From Tigriopus japonicus (lineage: Eukaryota; Arthropoda; Copepoda; Harpacticoida; Harpacticidae), in the NCBI GenBank assembly GCA_010645155.1, contig CM021312.1, forward strand, positions 2,267,850 to 2,331,849: DNA of 64,000 bases, in the 5' to 3' direction. The notes below the pieces were generated by a model. It saw nothing but the letters and a program-made list of their open reading frames with translations, had not been told where the DNA came from and did no database searches. How positions within the stretch are numbered: position 1 is the stretch's first letter; each line of letters opens with the position of its first letter. Shown here one piece after another: positions 38,301 through 44,213 of the stretch. Made by a program: the position numbers and the translations under genes.

Positions 38301-40916
38301 TGTGGTTAGGCCATTTTGTTGGAAATATTTTTCCAAGTAAGAGTTGTAAAAAGGGTTTTTGTCTCTGGTGCCTGTGGAAGTTGTGAACTGGGGTCACAAT
38401 TTGAAAGGTTGTCCAAAAATGAAATGTCCCTGGTACAGGGTCGCGCTTTGCGCGAATGGTGGCCACTTGTCACTGTTAAGGGGTCGCGCTCTGCGCGAAT
38501 GGGGGCCACTTGTCACTGTTAAGGGGTCGCGCTCTGCGCGAATGGGGGCCACTTGTCACTGTTAAGGGGTCGCGCTCTGCGCGAATGGGGGCCACTTGTC
38601 CATGTTAAGGGGTCGCGCTCTGCGCGAATGGGGGCCACTTGTCCTTGTTAAGCGGTCGTGCTCTGTGCTTCACCAACCCTACTTCAATCCAGTTCACCTA
38701 GATCGACTTTTCCTCAATCCCTGGATATTCATGAACCTTACGACTTCTCACTTTTCCTTCATCCGTGATCTTCACTCACTTTCCCCTTATCCCTGATCTT
38801 AATCCACTCTACCTTCATCCCTGATCTTCATGCACTGCACCTCAATTCATGATCTCTATCCACTTTACCTTAATCCCTTACTAATGTCATATCAATCCTG
38901 TCAAATGATCTGGCTGGATTCAGTCCTGCTAAATTCAAATTCAATACATAAATTTTAAGTTAAACCCTTGCTTTTTAAGAGGCCTTTGCCATTTTTATCT
39001 GAGTCTCAAAACTTTGAAAAAAATTATCAAAAATTCAAAAGTAATTTTTGGCGCAAAATCGACATCTGTCAAATAATCTCAAAATGTGCATTTATTTCGA
39101 AGTTCTTGTTCAGAATGACCTTCTAAGTTGCACTTGTTTGAGAGTCATTCAAATTCATCATCTACTCCTTAATATTTCCTCTCGAACAAAACTTAGGTCA
39201 AGTTAGGCTAACCTAACCTAACCTGACCTAAGTTTTGTTCGTTTCCTCTTCTCTCTCTCTTCTTCGTCCGATTAGAGACCTCCTCCTCCCCTTTCGCGAA
39301 TCGCCCGTTCTTTCCTTTTTTCTGTTATGTGGGGAGCTGCCTTCTAAAATACGCTTACAAAGGGAACTCTCTGGAAATGGCTTTTAAACTTTAATTCTTT
39401 CTTCCATACACATCAACAACCTTCTTTAACGTCAACTTAACCCTTAAATCTTGAAATTGAAAGTACTATTTCCTGAATAAAATGAAAATAGTGCGTCACT
39501 CTCCCTCTAGAACATTTTTCTACCTCGTGTCTTTTCCTCGACCACGCGGTCGCTCGCTCTCTCTCGCTTGCTTCTAGCCTTTTGTTTCGACTTCCCTAGG
39601 AAAGGATCGATGCTCCATTACAATGTAATTACTTACACGAATGTTTAAAATCTGAAACTTTGACTTTAAAAGCAACAATCGAGTCCAATGATATCTCGCT
39701 TATTGAAAAATGTCGAAATTAAATCCAAAACTTTGTTGATTAAATGCGGCTTGTCCACGTCCCCGGCTTCAGTCGTCCTTTTTCCTTTTTCGATCTCAAC
39801 ACAGAACTCGAACTTGAGCGCTCTCTTCCAAAAACGACCTGAAAATCGCCGATCACGGCAACTTTGAGGCTCGATTGCGGGCGAACCGTACACGTGATCG
39901 AAATAAAAATACGCCTATCGTGTGTAGAATTTATCTGGGCATTTTGTGTGCAAATTTCAGGTCGATCGGTGGCTCCAGTTCAGAGAACATTCGAGCACAA
40001 ACTGGTTACTCTGGGTGACAAAAAAAAATCGCGAAATACACCAAGATTTGACCGACACGCCTCCCTCCCACCCCCTTAAAATTTAAACTGGAGTTAGCCT
40101 TGGTCTAGCCCGACATTTTATAAGCACAACTTTTTCCCTCGGTGCTCTCGTTCGGCCGTGGGACATGGTCTCGTCTCGGGCCATGCCCCGCCCCTTGGGG
40201 GCGTGTTTCGGCCACTTTTAAAATGGCAAATGAAACTTTGGCTCAATCCGCACTTCTTTGTTTTTCTGAGCCTCGCTCCCCAACGCCCCCAACCTGAGCG
40301 TAATTGCGTTTGAAATTTTCAAACGCGGCCCACGGGCACACCCGGCGGGCCACGCCCCCCAAAATCTAATACGATTTAAAGGACCGGCCAACTTAGATTT
40401 CTGCCTAAGTTTCATTCTCGAACTTCCCCGGTAACCCTCCGAAAAACCCGGAAAACCAAAGCTTCATTAGTGTTATTATTAGAGACGGGCGTTTCGTGCA
40501 AATAAGAGCATGCGCGTTAAATGGAATACATATTCACCTTCAAAGATATTGCTGAGCGTAAACAACTTCACCTCTTATGAAATCAAATCAGAACCTCACA
40601 ATAGGCCTTGTCTTTGTTCCTGTTAACAGGACAACTACGGGAGTACTTCTAATGTCACTCCAACTTGAATTCAATTGATTTCAAGTTGGATAGAATGAGC
40701 CGCGTCTGTGAACGTGGAATTTTATTCGATATAACGTCCATCGTCTTTTTAACACGAAATGCCCGTCCCTAGTTATTATTATATGGACAAAACAATAATA
40801 TAACAAGTTCTTTTAGAAGGAAAATTGTTACCTCCTAGAGATGGCATCTGTCGGTTGAAAATAATTGTGCCACAAATTGACAAAAGCAGAGCCGTACAAA
40901 AAATAATCTTAATCAT
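16819..40916 (-). CDS. DUF268-like membrane protein, copy C (complete, 4 exons, about 24 kb)
   Basis: Exons: 1 = 40916-40832 (85 nt), A = 37510-37284 (227), B = 26439-26191 (249), C = 17322-16819 (504, with stop). The sum is 1065 nt, 354 residues. All junctions are GT-AG and in phase: exon 1 ends one base into a codon, exon A starts with two, A/B and B/C are phase 0. The protein has a short N-terminus, MIKIIFCTALLLSICGTIIF as anchor, a middle region with KVKSKCGQICVTEESK and IPAFLYEEFSYQGRI, then VIGSQ-RPWLEAM leading into the DUF268-like core (VTTLDY, SSLEHSGLGRYGD, GVPTGPD, FNLHRIYG). The fold resembles SAM methyltransferases; substrate unknown. Introns of 3.3, 10.8 and 8.9 kb are filled with transposons. 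No defect is seen in the exons. Confidence 0.75.
17860..18139 (-). pseudogene. Tc1-like transposase, C-terminal fragment (split by an insertion)
   Basis: Minus strand: NRVIEWPAQSPDF, then after a one-base shift FNSTENLRTILKSAVAKR, later KEIGSREEGQRLCFRLLNK. This is the third-acidic-residue end of a Tc1 transposase. It stops at 18139, exactly where the TIR element begins. The preceding piece of the same protein lies beyond that element at 21390-21525. Confidence 0.8.
18466..20325. mobile_element. 1.86-kb insertion inside the foldback element (contains LINE RT fragment)
   Basis: Bounded by GCTAAGG at 18459-18465 and 20326-20332, a likely 7-bp target duplication in the foldback body. The interior holds an unassigned 214-codon plus-strand frame (19061-19705, starting TTG, no family recognised) and an RT fragment. 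Probably a 5'-truncated non-LTR element, although its tail is not A-rich. Confidence 0.5.
19687..20052 (+). pseudogene. LINE reverse transcriptase fragment
   Basis: Contains MLKFADDLKIIG, the FADD catalytic box. After stops and a frame change comes EMTFNVDKCEMMKFGKR, then TDLSIIFDWNIKFREHCADI and RASRMMGLVQRTFTMRDK, the conserved region downstream of the RT palm. The N- and C-terminal parts are missing. Dead. Confidence 0.82.
21064..21176. repeat. Inverted repeat with about 36-bp arms
   Basis: The left arm ATTCAGTTTTGCTGTGGAGC...CCAGACGT is mirrored by ACGTCTGG...GCTCCACAGAAAAACTGAAT, with a loop of about 40 bp. It lies inside copy 2 of the TIR element and is absent from copy 1, so it is probably a small foldback insertion. 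Confidence 0.75.
21390..21525 (-). pseudogene. Tc1-like transposase, central fragment (split by an insertion)
   Basis: Minus strand: DILEEQLISSAQILIGRR, FIFQQDRDSKHTSRLITEYL, then KG at the edge of the TIR element. FQQD...KHTS is the second catalytic Asp region. Joining to 18139 gives the usual order ...YLKGRK / RVIEWPAQSPDF, so one transposase was split by the 3.2-kb insertion. Confidence 0.8.
21533..21745 (+). repeat. Direct repeat, left copy (partner 25095-25475)
   Basis: Shares AAGCGCAACCA, GTGCAACC, ACATTGAGAAGTTCGAAA, TTTGTGTCAGGGTGCA, GGTGACCTCCCAGTCTG-like and AAAGGACC with the right copy, in order. The pair brackets the decayed hAT gene. Confidence 0.75.
22406..24103 (+). pseudogene. 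hAT-family transposase with BED-type zinc finger, decayed
   Basis: Exon 1 (from 22406) begins MSEVISSYTRDKWLREL with a BED-like finger (CYCEKSF...HLGTAKH). Later exons carry DASRDAMGREAVIVLIGRLE, MVFVSDAAPYMIKAG and HVTCIAHALSL, typical of CGG-binding-protein-like hAT proteins. The introns after GNAMA (23081-23152) and after HALS (23319-23383) are GT-AG and in phase. The first intron (about 22670-22723) has a strong GTAAGT donor that breaks frame and only a weak in-frame alternative. In the last exon an extra C in the CCCC run near 23515 shifts frame, and the canonical LTRWGTWLEA reads LTR*GTWLEA. SVDVERAFSMFKNIL (dimerisation domain) is followed by another shift near 24040, before TEENLNKMVVCYCFKN and TAA at 24101. 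It cannot encode a full protein. Confidence 0.85.
24104..25084. other. Right flank of the hAT gene
   Basis: Possible element end at about 24391 (GGCTCTA) followed by GTGATGAC, which resembles CTGATGAC at 21746-21753 before TAGAGTGAG. This would give hAT ends at 21754 and about 24394, but the terminal repeats match for only about five bases. The rest shows no coding signal. Confidence 0.3.
25095..25475 (+). repeat. Direct repeat, right copy, split by a LINE-like tail
   Basis: Same blocks as 21533-21745. The sequence between GTCAGGGTGCA and AAGGTGACCTCCCAGTCTGC is enlarged by about 190 bp that ends GAGTCGCAATAAACATATTATTATTATTATTATA. That looks like a short, 5'-truncated non-LTR insertion with an ATT tail. 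Confidence 0.6.
25540..26039. mobile_element. Non-autonomous hAT-type element, 500 bp (CAGGGCCACCA family)
   Basis: Starts TAGGGCCACCAGATG and ends TTTGGTGGCCCTG, flanked by GAAATGAT and GAAATGAC (7 of 8). Shares ends and internal strings (for example GGGGAAATTGCTT) with 6583-7394. It lies in the intron between exons B and C of copy C. Confidence 0.82.
26191..26439 (-). CDS. Copy C, exon B
   Basis: 249 nt, 83 codons: IPAFLYEEFSYQGRINITYR, later VDNLINMTRHGIPISIYGVE, ending HVLVIGSQ at a GTAATT-type donor. Nearly identical to exon B of copy B. Confidence 0.85.
26440..27035. other. Intron sequence, no feature seen
   Basis: AT-rich part of the 10.8-kb intron of copy C. An 89-codon plus-strand frame (26566-26835) has biased composition and no family. 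Confidence 0.4.
27036..27538. mobile_element. AGGTCAC foldback element, copy 1 (reverse orientation)
   Basis: One end has repeated AAAAAGGTCACAGTAAAA-like units, the other their inverted TGACCTTTTTA units, closing with CCTATTTACCGCAC. The body (GATCTGCC region, CCATGGGTTCACCCCTTGGC) is the reverse of that at 57919-58474. Structure: terminal repeats made of short tandem units around a unique core. Confidence 0.78.
27858..27954 (+). pseudogene. LINE RT fragment
   Basis: Frame reads TTGFIPSDLEIVKVLPFHKT and KLNEITNYR, the N-terminal RT motif normally followed by PIS. It is cut off immediately after NYR, where the CGGATT-rich repeat begins. Confidence 0.7.
27956..28380. repeat. 36-bp tandem repeat rich in CGGATT
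   Basis: TTCAGCGCGAATTTTCGGAT recurs at 28137, 28173, 28209, 28243 and 28279, a 36-bp period with one 34-bp unit. Looser units lie to the left and right. Bounded by GCATCGGATCCGAC and TTCGGATCCGACATAATCCG, which are inverted to each other. A 36-bp period keeps frame, giving a 12-residue periodic translation (GFQREFSDSDLF) that I regard as a by-product. Confidence 0.85.
28769..29388. mobile_element. Non-autonomous hAT-type element, 620 bp (CAGRGTTGC family)
   Basis: Left end CAGAGTTGCATCGGAGAAAA, right end (inverted) CAGGGTTGCTTCAATCCC. Both are followed by CCCGCCCGG blocks. The 8-bp flanks TATAGGCA and TGCAGGCA match at 6 of 8. No transposase frame. Confidence 0.6.
29389..31144. other. Intron sequence, no feature seen
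   Basis: 1.75 kb of AT-rich sequence inside the large intron of copy C. No long frame, terminal repeat or RNA gene is recognised. Confidence 0.4.
31145..32323. mobile_element. 1.18-kb repeated element, copy 1 (CTATTTTCGTGCC ends)
   Basis: Left end CTATTTTCGTGCCACA; the right end is the inverted TGGCACGAAAATAG followed by CTGCTAA. The matching copy at 55658-56834 is nearly identical over its whole length. The right part holds internal repeats of GGGCACGAAAATAGCAAA and AAGCGGATA. A 102-codon plus-strand frame (31683-31991) is kept in both copies but has no family. Class unresolved: the inverted ends suggest a DNA transposon, while the CTAA end would also fit a Helitron. Confidence 0.7.
32324..33285. 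other. Intron sequence, no feature seen
   Basis: About 1 kb with only short frames on both strands. Nothing recognised. Confidence 0.4.
33286..33610. mobile_element. Palindromic MITE, 325 bp (AAGCGCCTCTTGCGGTC family), copy 1
   Basis: Inverted arms of about 100 bp: AACCTTGATCAAAATTTCAG, CTGATTCCACAAAATAAGCG, CATAGTTGCCAGCT and TTTTAATGCCAC on one side, their reverse complements on the other. A diverged copy lies at 47699-47984. Confidence 0.8.
33611..35309. other. Intron sequence, mostly unassigned
   Basis: Contains a dispersed string (AATCTGTTACAGGATAAAAA near 34.5 kb) also found where exon A of copy B breaks off near 6.43 kb. No genes recognised. Confidence 0.4.
35310..35985. repeat. Large inverted repeat with about 130-160 bp arms
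   Basis: The left arm (about 35310-35450) has ATATGGACCTGAAT, GCGCAAATTCCTC, AAGGATTAAGAACCAACTTT, AAAACGGGGAGTTT and ACACAACTTGAACAAC. The right arm carries the reverse complements in reverse order (about 35705-35985), except that it is interrupted at its TTAA by a 120-bp element (35818-35937). Confidence 0.8.
35818..35937. mobile_element. 120-bp TTAA-flanked mini-element (piggyBac-like)
   Basis: Perfect 14-bp inverted ends CTCTTTCAGGACGA / TCGTCCTGAAAGAG, each flanked by TTAA (35814-35817 and 35938-35941). The interior consists of short palindromes around ACGCGT and CCAACGCGTTGG. The opposite arm of the host inverted repeat has the same site with a single TTAA, so insertion with TTAA duplication is directly visible. 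Too short to code for anything. Confidence 0.85.
35986..37283. other. Intron sequence, no feature seen
   Basis: About 1.3 kb inside the intron between exons A and B of copy C. Short frames only. Confidence 0.4.
37284..37510 (-). CDS. Copy C, exon A
   Basis: 227 nt: two codon bases then SNHSSPVDQLALQSIYNRLE, KVKSKCGQICVTEESK, GKGWYDIVRKPFSCENMF, ending SPQR at a GTAAGC donor. This is the intact counterpart of the truncated exon A in copy B. Confidence 0.85.
38205..38669. repeat. 43-bp tandem repeat with hairpin core
   Basis: Units start at 38438, 38481, 38524, 38567 and 38610, with a worn sixth. Each contains TCGCGCTCTGCGCGAA (6-bp stem, 3-nt loop) followed by GGGGGCCACTTGTCACTGTT. A related pair of hairpins, GGCGCTTCGCGCC, lies at 38219-38257 after TATACTAGCTGGCTTCGCC. 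Strongly GC-rich against its surroundings. It lies in intron 1 of copy C and is absent from copy B. Confidence 0.88.
39183..39241. repeat. Hairpin with TTAGG-type repeats
   Basis: 25-bp arms (CGAACAAAACTTAGGTCAAG... and its inverse, one mismatch) around a 9-nt loop. The right side reads CTAACCTAACCTAACCTGAC, that is three to four CCTAA units, the complement of the arthropod telomere repeat. Confidence 0.75.
39243..40440. other. GC-rich island of unknown nature
   Basis: Notably richer in C and G than its flanks, with strings such as GGGCCATGCCCCGCCCCTTG, CACCCGGCGGGCCACGCCCC and CTCGCTCTCTCTCGC. Frames of 65-75 codons exist on both strands but none is recognised. It could be a TE body or the control region of an unseen gene. 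Confidence 0.3.
40480..40771. mobile_element. Non-autonomous hAT-type MITE, 292 bp
   Basis: Ends TAGAGACGGGCGTTTCGTG and, inverted, TAGGGACGGGCATTTCGTG. Flanked by a perfect 8-bp duplication GTTATTAT (40472-40479 and 40772-40779). It sits 61 bp downstream of the exon 1 donor of copy C; copy B has no such insertion. Confidence 0.9.
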
Positions 40917-41296
40917 GCTTCCTGTCAGCCGGGAGATGAACCTCTGTTATCAAAATCAAATCCACGAATACTGAAGCTGATTGAAAATCAAATTCAAGAT
41001 TAATGAAGCAAAAAAAGCTAAACCATTTGTGTTTTATTACACATGCGTGCTTGTGGATTTTGTAGATTCAGCATTTGTGCGACATCATCATAATTGACTT
41101 GTCAAATTTTGGTTCCTCCTCCACAGGAATTGCAAAATTTTGGTCAAAAATTCTTAATCCAAGAAAATTGATAGGAACCTATTTTTTTTTCATTTATCAG
41201 ATTTTGTCTTTCTCACGTAATAGAGGATTTTGTAGAAAATTTGCACCCTTGTCACCAAGATGGATGTCCCATAATTCTATTTACCCTGAACACATG
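40797..41296 (-). promoter_or_regulatory. Conserved 5' block of copy C (exon 1 plus upstream region)
   Basis: Aligns with 7832-8285 at copy B. It contains exon 1 (40916-40832: MIKIIFCTALLLSICGTIIF, donor GTAACA) and about 380 bp upstream. Candidate promoter and leader; no core promoter motif can be named. Confidence 0.55.
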
Positions 41297-41305
41297 CTTG
41301 GGTTA

Positions 41306-41592
41306 CAGTTCTATATAGACAGAAATGTCACTCCAGTTAGGGCAGTGGAGAATTGTTTTGAGCTCATCTCAACAGTCCGGTTGCAAGGGTGCCAGGTGGC
41401 TTGATTCTTTATGCATGCAGTTCGAGCATAGTAGTTGAACGAGCAATTCCGCCACTGACTCATAGAAATCGCAAATTCCAGTTTTGAACCACGTAACTAG
41501 TTGTGCTTAATGCCCAATCCCATTGCAAACACAGTACAAGCTTGTTGAATCAAGAACAATTTGGGAGTGACATTTCTGTGTATATAGAACTG
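41306..41592. mobile_element. Tc1/mariner-type MITE, 287 bp
   Basis: Terminal inverted repeats of about 29 bp: CAGTTCTATATAGACAGAAA... at the left and, inverted, CAGTTCTATATACACAGAAA... at the right (one mismatch), both running to GTCACTCC and flanked by TA. The copy B counterpart near 8285-8300 joins the two flanks directly (...GTTTGAGTGCC versus GTTTGGATGCC after the right TA), so this inserted after the B/C duplication. Confidence 0.88.
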
Positions 41593-41849
41593 TAGTTTGG
41601 ATGCCCTCTCTCGTTTTGAAAAAGAACAACTCTGTGGCTTGCCAAGGAAGATAAGTTGAGCTTCAATCTAAGAGAAAAGTGGCTACCAGCGCCATCTCGA
41701 GGTTAAGAAGACTCTGTACGTTTGTGCTCAATCTTTGGCCTTAATCTTTTATTGCTCAGCATCCCTTGTTTTAGTTTAGAACACAATGATATCGAGCAAT
41801 GACGTTTGACCCAATTGGGAGGAATGCACCCACTTACATCAACAATGTC

Positions 41850-42578
41850 CTATAACCTATTCCATCGGAGAGTTCAGTGAAAGATCTGGGAGTTATAATA
41901 CAAAGCAATGGCAAATTCAACGAGCACATCCAATGTAAAGTGACCAAGGCGTACCAGATGTGTGGCTGGATCTACCGCACATTTAAGGCAAGAGACATTA
42001 CCACCATGAAAACCCTTTATAAATCAATAGTCCAGCCCCATTTGGAATATGCCTCCCCCATTTGGGCTCCGATTACGGCGGAAGATTTAAACAAAATAGA
42101 AGGAGTACAACGAAGTTTCACGAGAGCAATCAGTGGAATGAGCCTCTTGAATTATTGGGAAAGGCTCAAACACCTTGGATTAAACAGTGTTCAACGCCGT
42201 TACGAACGTTATCAGATCCTCTATGTGTTTAAATGCCTACATGGTTTGTGTCCTAACCCAGGGATAAAGTTTAGTGTCAGCGACAGAAGAGGGATTACTT
42301 GTGACGTCAAGTTTAAGTTCAGCCCCTCGGATAAACAACTTGTTAAAACTTTGAAATCGTCTTCTGTACTGAACAGAGGGCCGATGTTATACAATTTATT
42401 GCCTTGTTCTATCAGACAATTCTACAAATTAGATAACCCTTTGTTAAATTTTAAGCGAGATTTAGATTGTTTCTTGTCAACTATTCCTGACCAACCTTAC
42501 ATTCAAGGTTGCCCTAGAGCGGCAAATTCTAACAAATTGACTGACCAAATATTTTATCGTGTTGACACAAAAAAATGA
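41850..42578 (+). pseudogene. LINE reverse transcriptase, C-terminal fragment
   Basis: Long open frame from VKDLGVIIQSNGKFNEHIQ through KAYQMCGWIYRTFKARD, LYKSIVQPHLEYASPIWAP, NKIEGVQRSFTRAISGM and ERLKHLGLNSVQRRYERYQI to the stop at 42578. This is the conserved region after the RT catalytic core in non-LTR elements. 5'-truncated, with no catalytic boxes, but the remaining frame is intact, so it is a rather recent insertion. It lies between copies C and D. Confidence 0.88.
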
Positions 42579-43697
42579 CATGCAGGGAAAACATTCCCTT
42601 GCATCGGTTAAAAACCCGAGAACAAAGCCAGGTAAAAAAAAAATATCGTAGCAGAGCGCCAATGGACTCAAAATATGAAAACAATCAATCTTAAATTCTA
42701 TGCTTCTTTTTGGAACAAATTTAAATTGAAGATAGCTCTGAAACACATTACCCCCGTTTTGCCTCTTTTGTGTGGCTACATTCTCAAAATTTGGTTAAAA
42801 TTATCAATATTCATTGGAATTAGGATCAATCAGCAGCCACGAGAAGTTCAGCTAATTGACTATATTTACATTGTATAGTTAGCAGCAAGTGCAAAACAAA
42901 TTATACCTAACAATTTGAGATTTTGACTTTTTAGCAATTTGTAAGCCAGTTCATAGACCACTGAATCTCAGTTTACAATTCTCTAGGGCCAGTTCATCTG
43001 TGTTATGATTTTTGTTCACAATTTGCATACATTCCTAGCTACGAAGTAATCATTACAAATGATGAGAGTATATGAAAAGATAAGTTTTTAGAAAATTCAA
43101 TGTGAAAAGTGCTAAAAAGTTCACAAAAATGGAGAATTAAATGCACTTGCAAATCTTATGGACCAACTCAGTTTCACTCCAAATTCAAGGTTTTCTGTTT
43201 AGAATTAGGCACACTAAGTAACAATGAACAAGGTGGTTCCAATGCTTATTTTTTTAAGTTGATGAAGTGTAAAATACTTTTCGGAAGCTTGTTTACATGA
43301 AGAATGGAGAAACTGTTTCTGTGATGACTTCCAGTTTCTGGTAATTTTGGGGCAGGGCTTGGCTTTCCTCTTACTCTTTTATCACTGTTTTGACTACCAT
43401 TACCCAATTTATTCACGGGTTCCATAGACGCGAGAGTAATGCTCTGGCCTTCCTGAAAAATACTCTATAATAGTGTTAGCGCATGTAATGATCTTTTAGA
43501 TTATTCAAGTATTTGCTGCGTTTCAAACGCTACTGATGAGTTGATGATGTAGTTAAGGATTTTTGTATTCTCAAATATTTTTTTTTCTTTAACGTGCAAC
43601 TCATTTTTGGGACCCACTTTATTACAGAGTGTACAATCCTCTTGGAGCTTGCGAACTGATTTGAAATTAATCCCTGAACAATTTGCAATTGAACATT
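42579..43697. other. Spacer between LINE fragment and copy D
   Basis: About 1.1 kb, AT-rich. The first part is probably the LINE 3' UTR, the last part the 3' UTR of copy D. No other feature seen. Confidence 0.4.
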
Positions 43698-44213
43698 TTA
43701 TTTTGCCACCAAAAGGTTAAACATTGCTATATTTTTACGCAACACATGAACAGTCTGAAAGGATCTTCCTCTATAGGTTAAGGTTCGGTGGTCTTCAGAT
43801 GTATAAAGGTTAATGTCTGTATCAGTCCAGATTTGCTGCCAATTGGCAAATAAATGCGAGTACATGAGGGGTCCATAAACCCGATGGAGATTAAAGGTGA
43901 TGTGATCTGGCCCTGTCGGCACACCAACAATTGCAAACCCGAGGTCTTTGATGAGACACCAAGATCGGGCCATGGCAATGAGGTCACCAAACGGATTCAA
44001 TCCGTCTCCATAACGACCCAAACCAGAATGCTCCAAACTGGAATATGACACGACGCCATCAAATACTGGAAGGGTTCCGTCTAGAAAGACTTTGGTTAGC
44101 TCAGGAGGTGTGTATGTAGTGATATTTGGATGATCGCAATGGATGGTAGTGTAGTCCAAGGTGCTCACATGAGCTGCTCCTTGCTCCAGTAACATGGCTT
44201 CAACCCATGGAGT
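43698..44213 (-). CDS. Copy D, exon C (terminal, DUF268-like core)
   Basis: Starts TPWVEAMLLEQGAAHVSTLD after a ATCCACAG acceptor. Core SSLEHSGLGRYGDGLNPFGD; ends NIAMFNLLVAK and stop. Confidence 0.85.
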   Translation of the reverse strand, partial: TPWVEAMLLEQGAAHVSTLDYTTIHCDHPNITTYTPPELTKVFLDGTLPVFDGVVSYSSLEHSGLGRYGDGLNPFGDLIAMARSWCLIKDLGFAIVGVPTGPDHITFNLHRVYGPLMYSHLFANWQQIWTDTDINLYTSEDHRTLTYRGRSFQTVHVLRKNIAMFNLLVAK

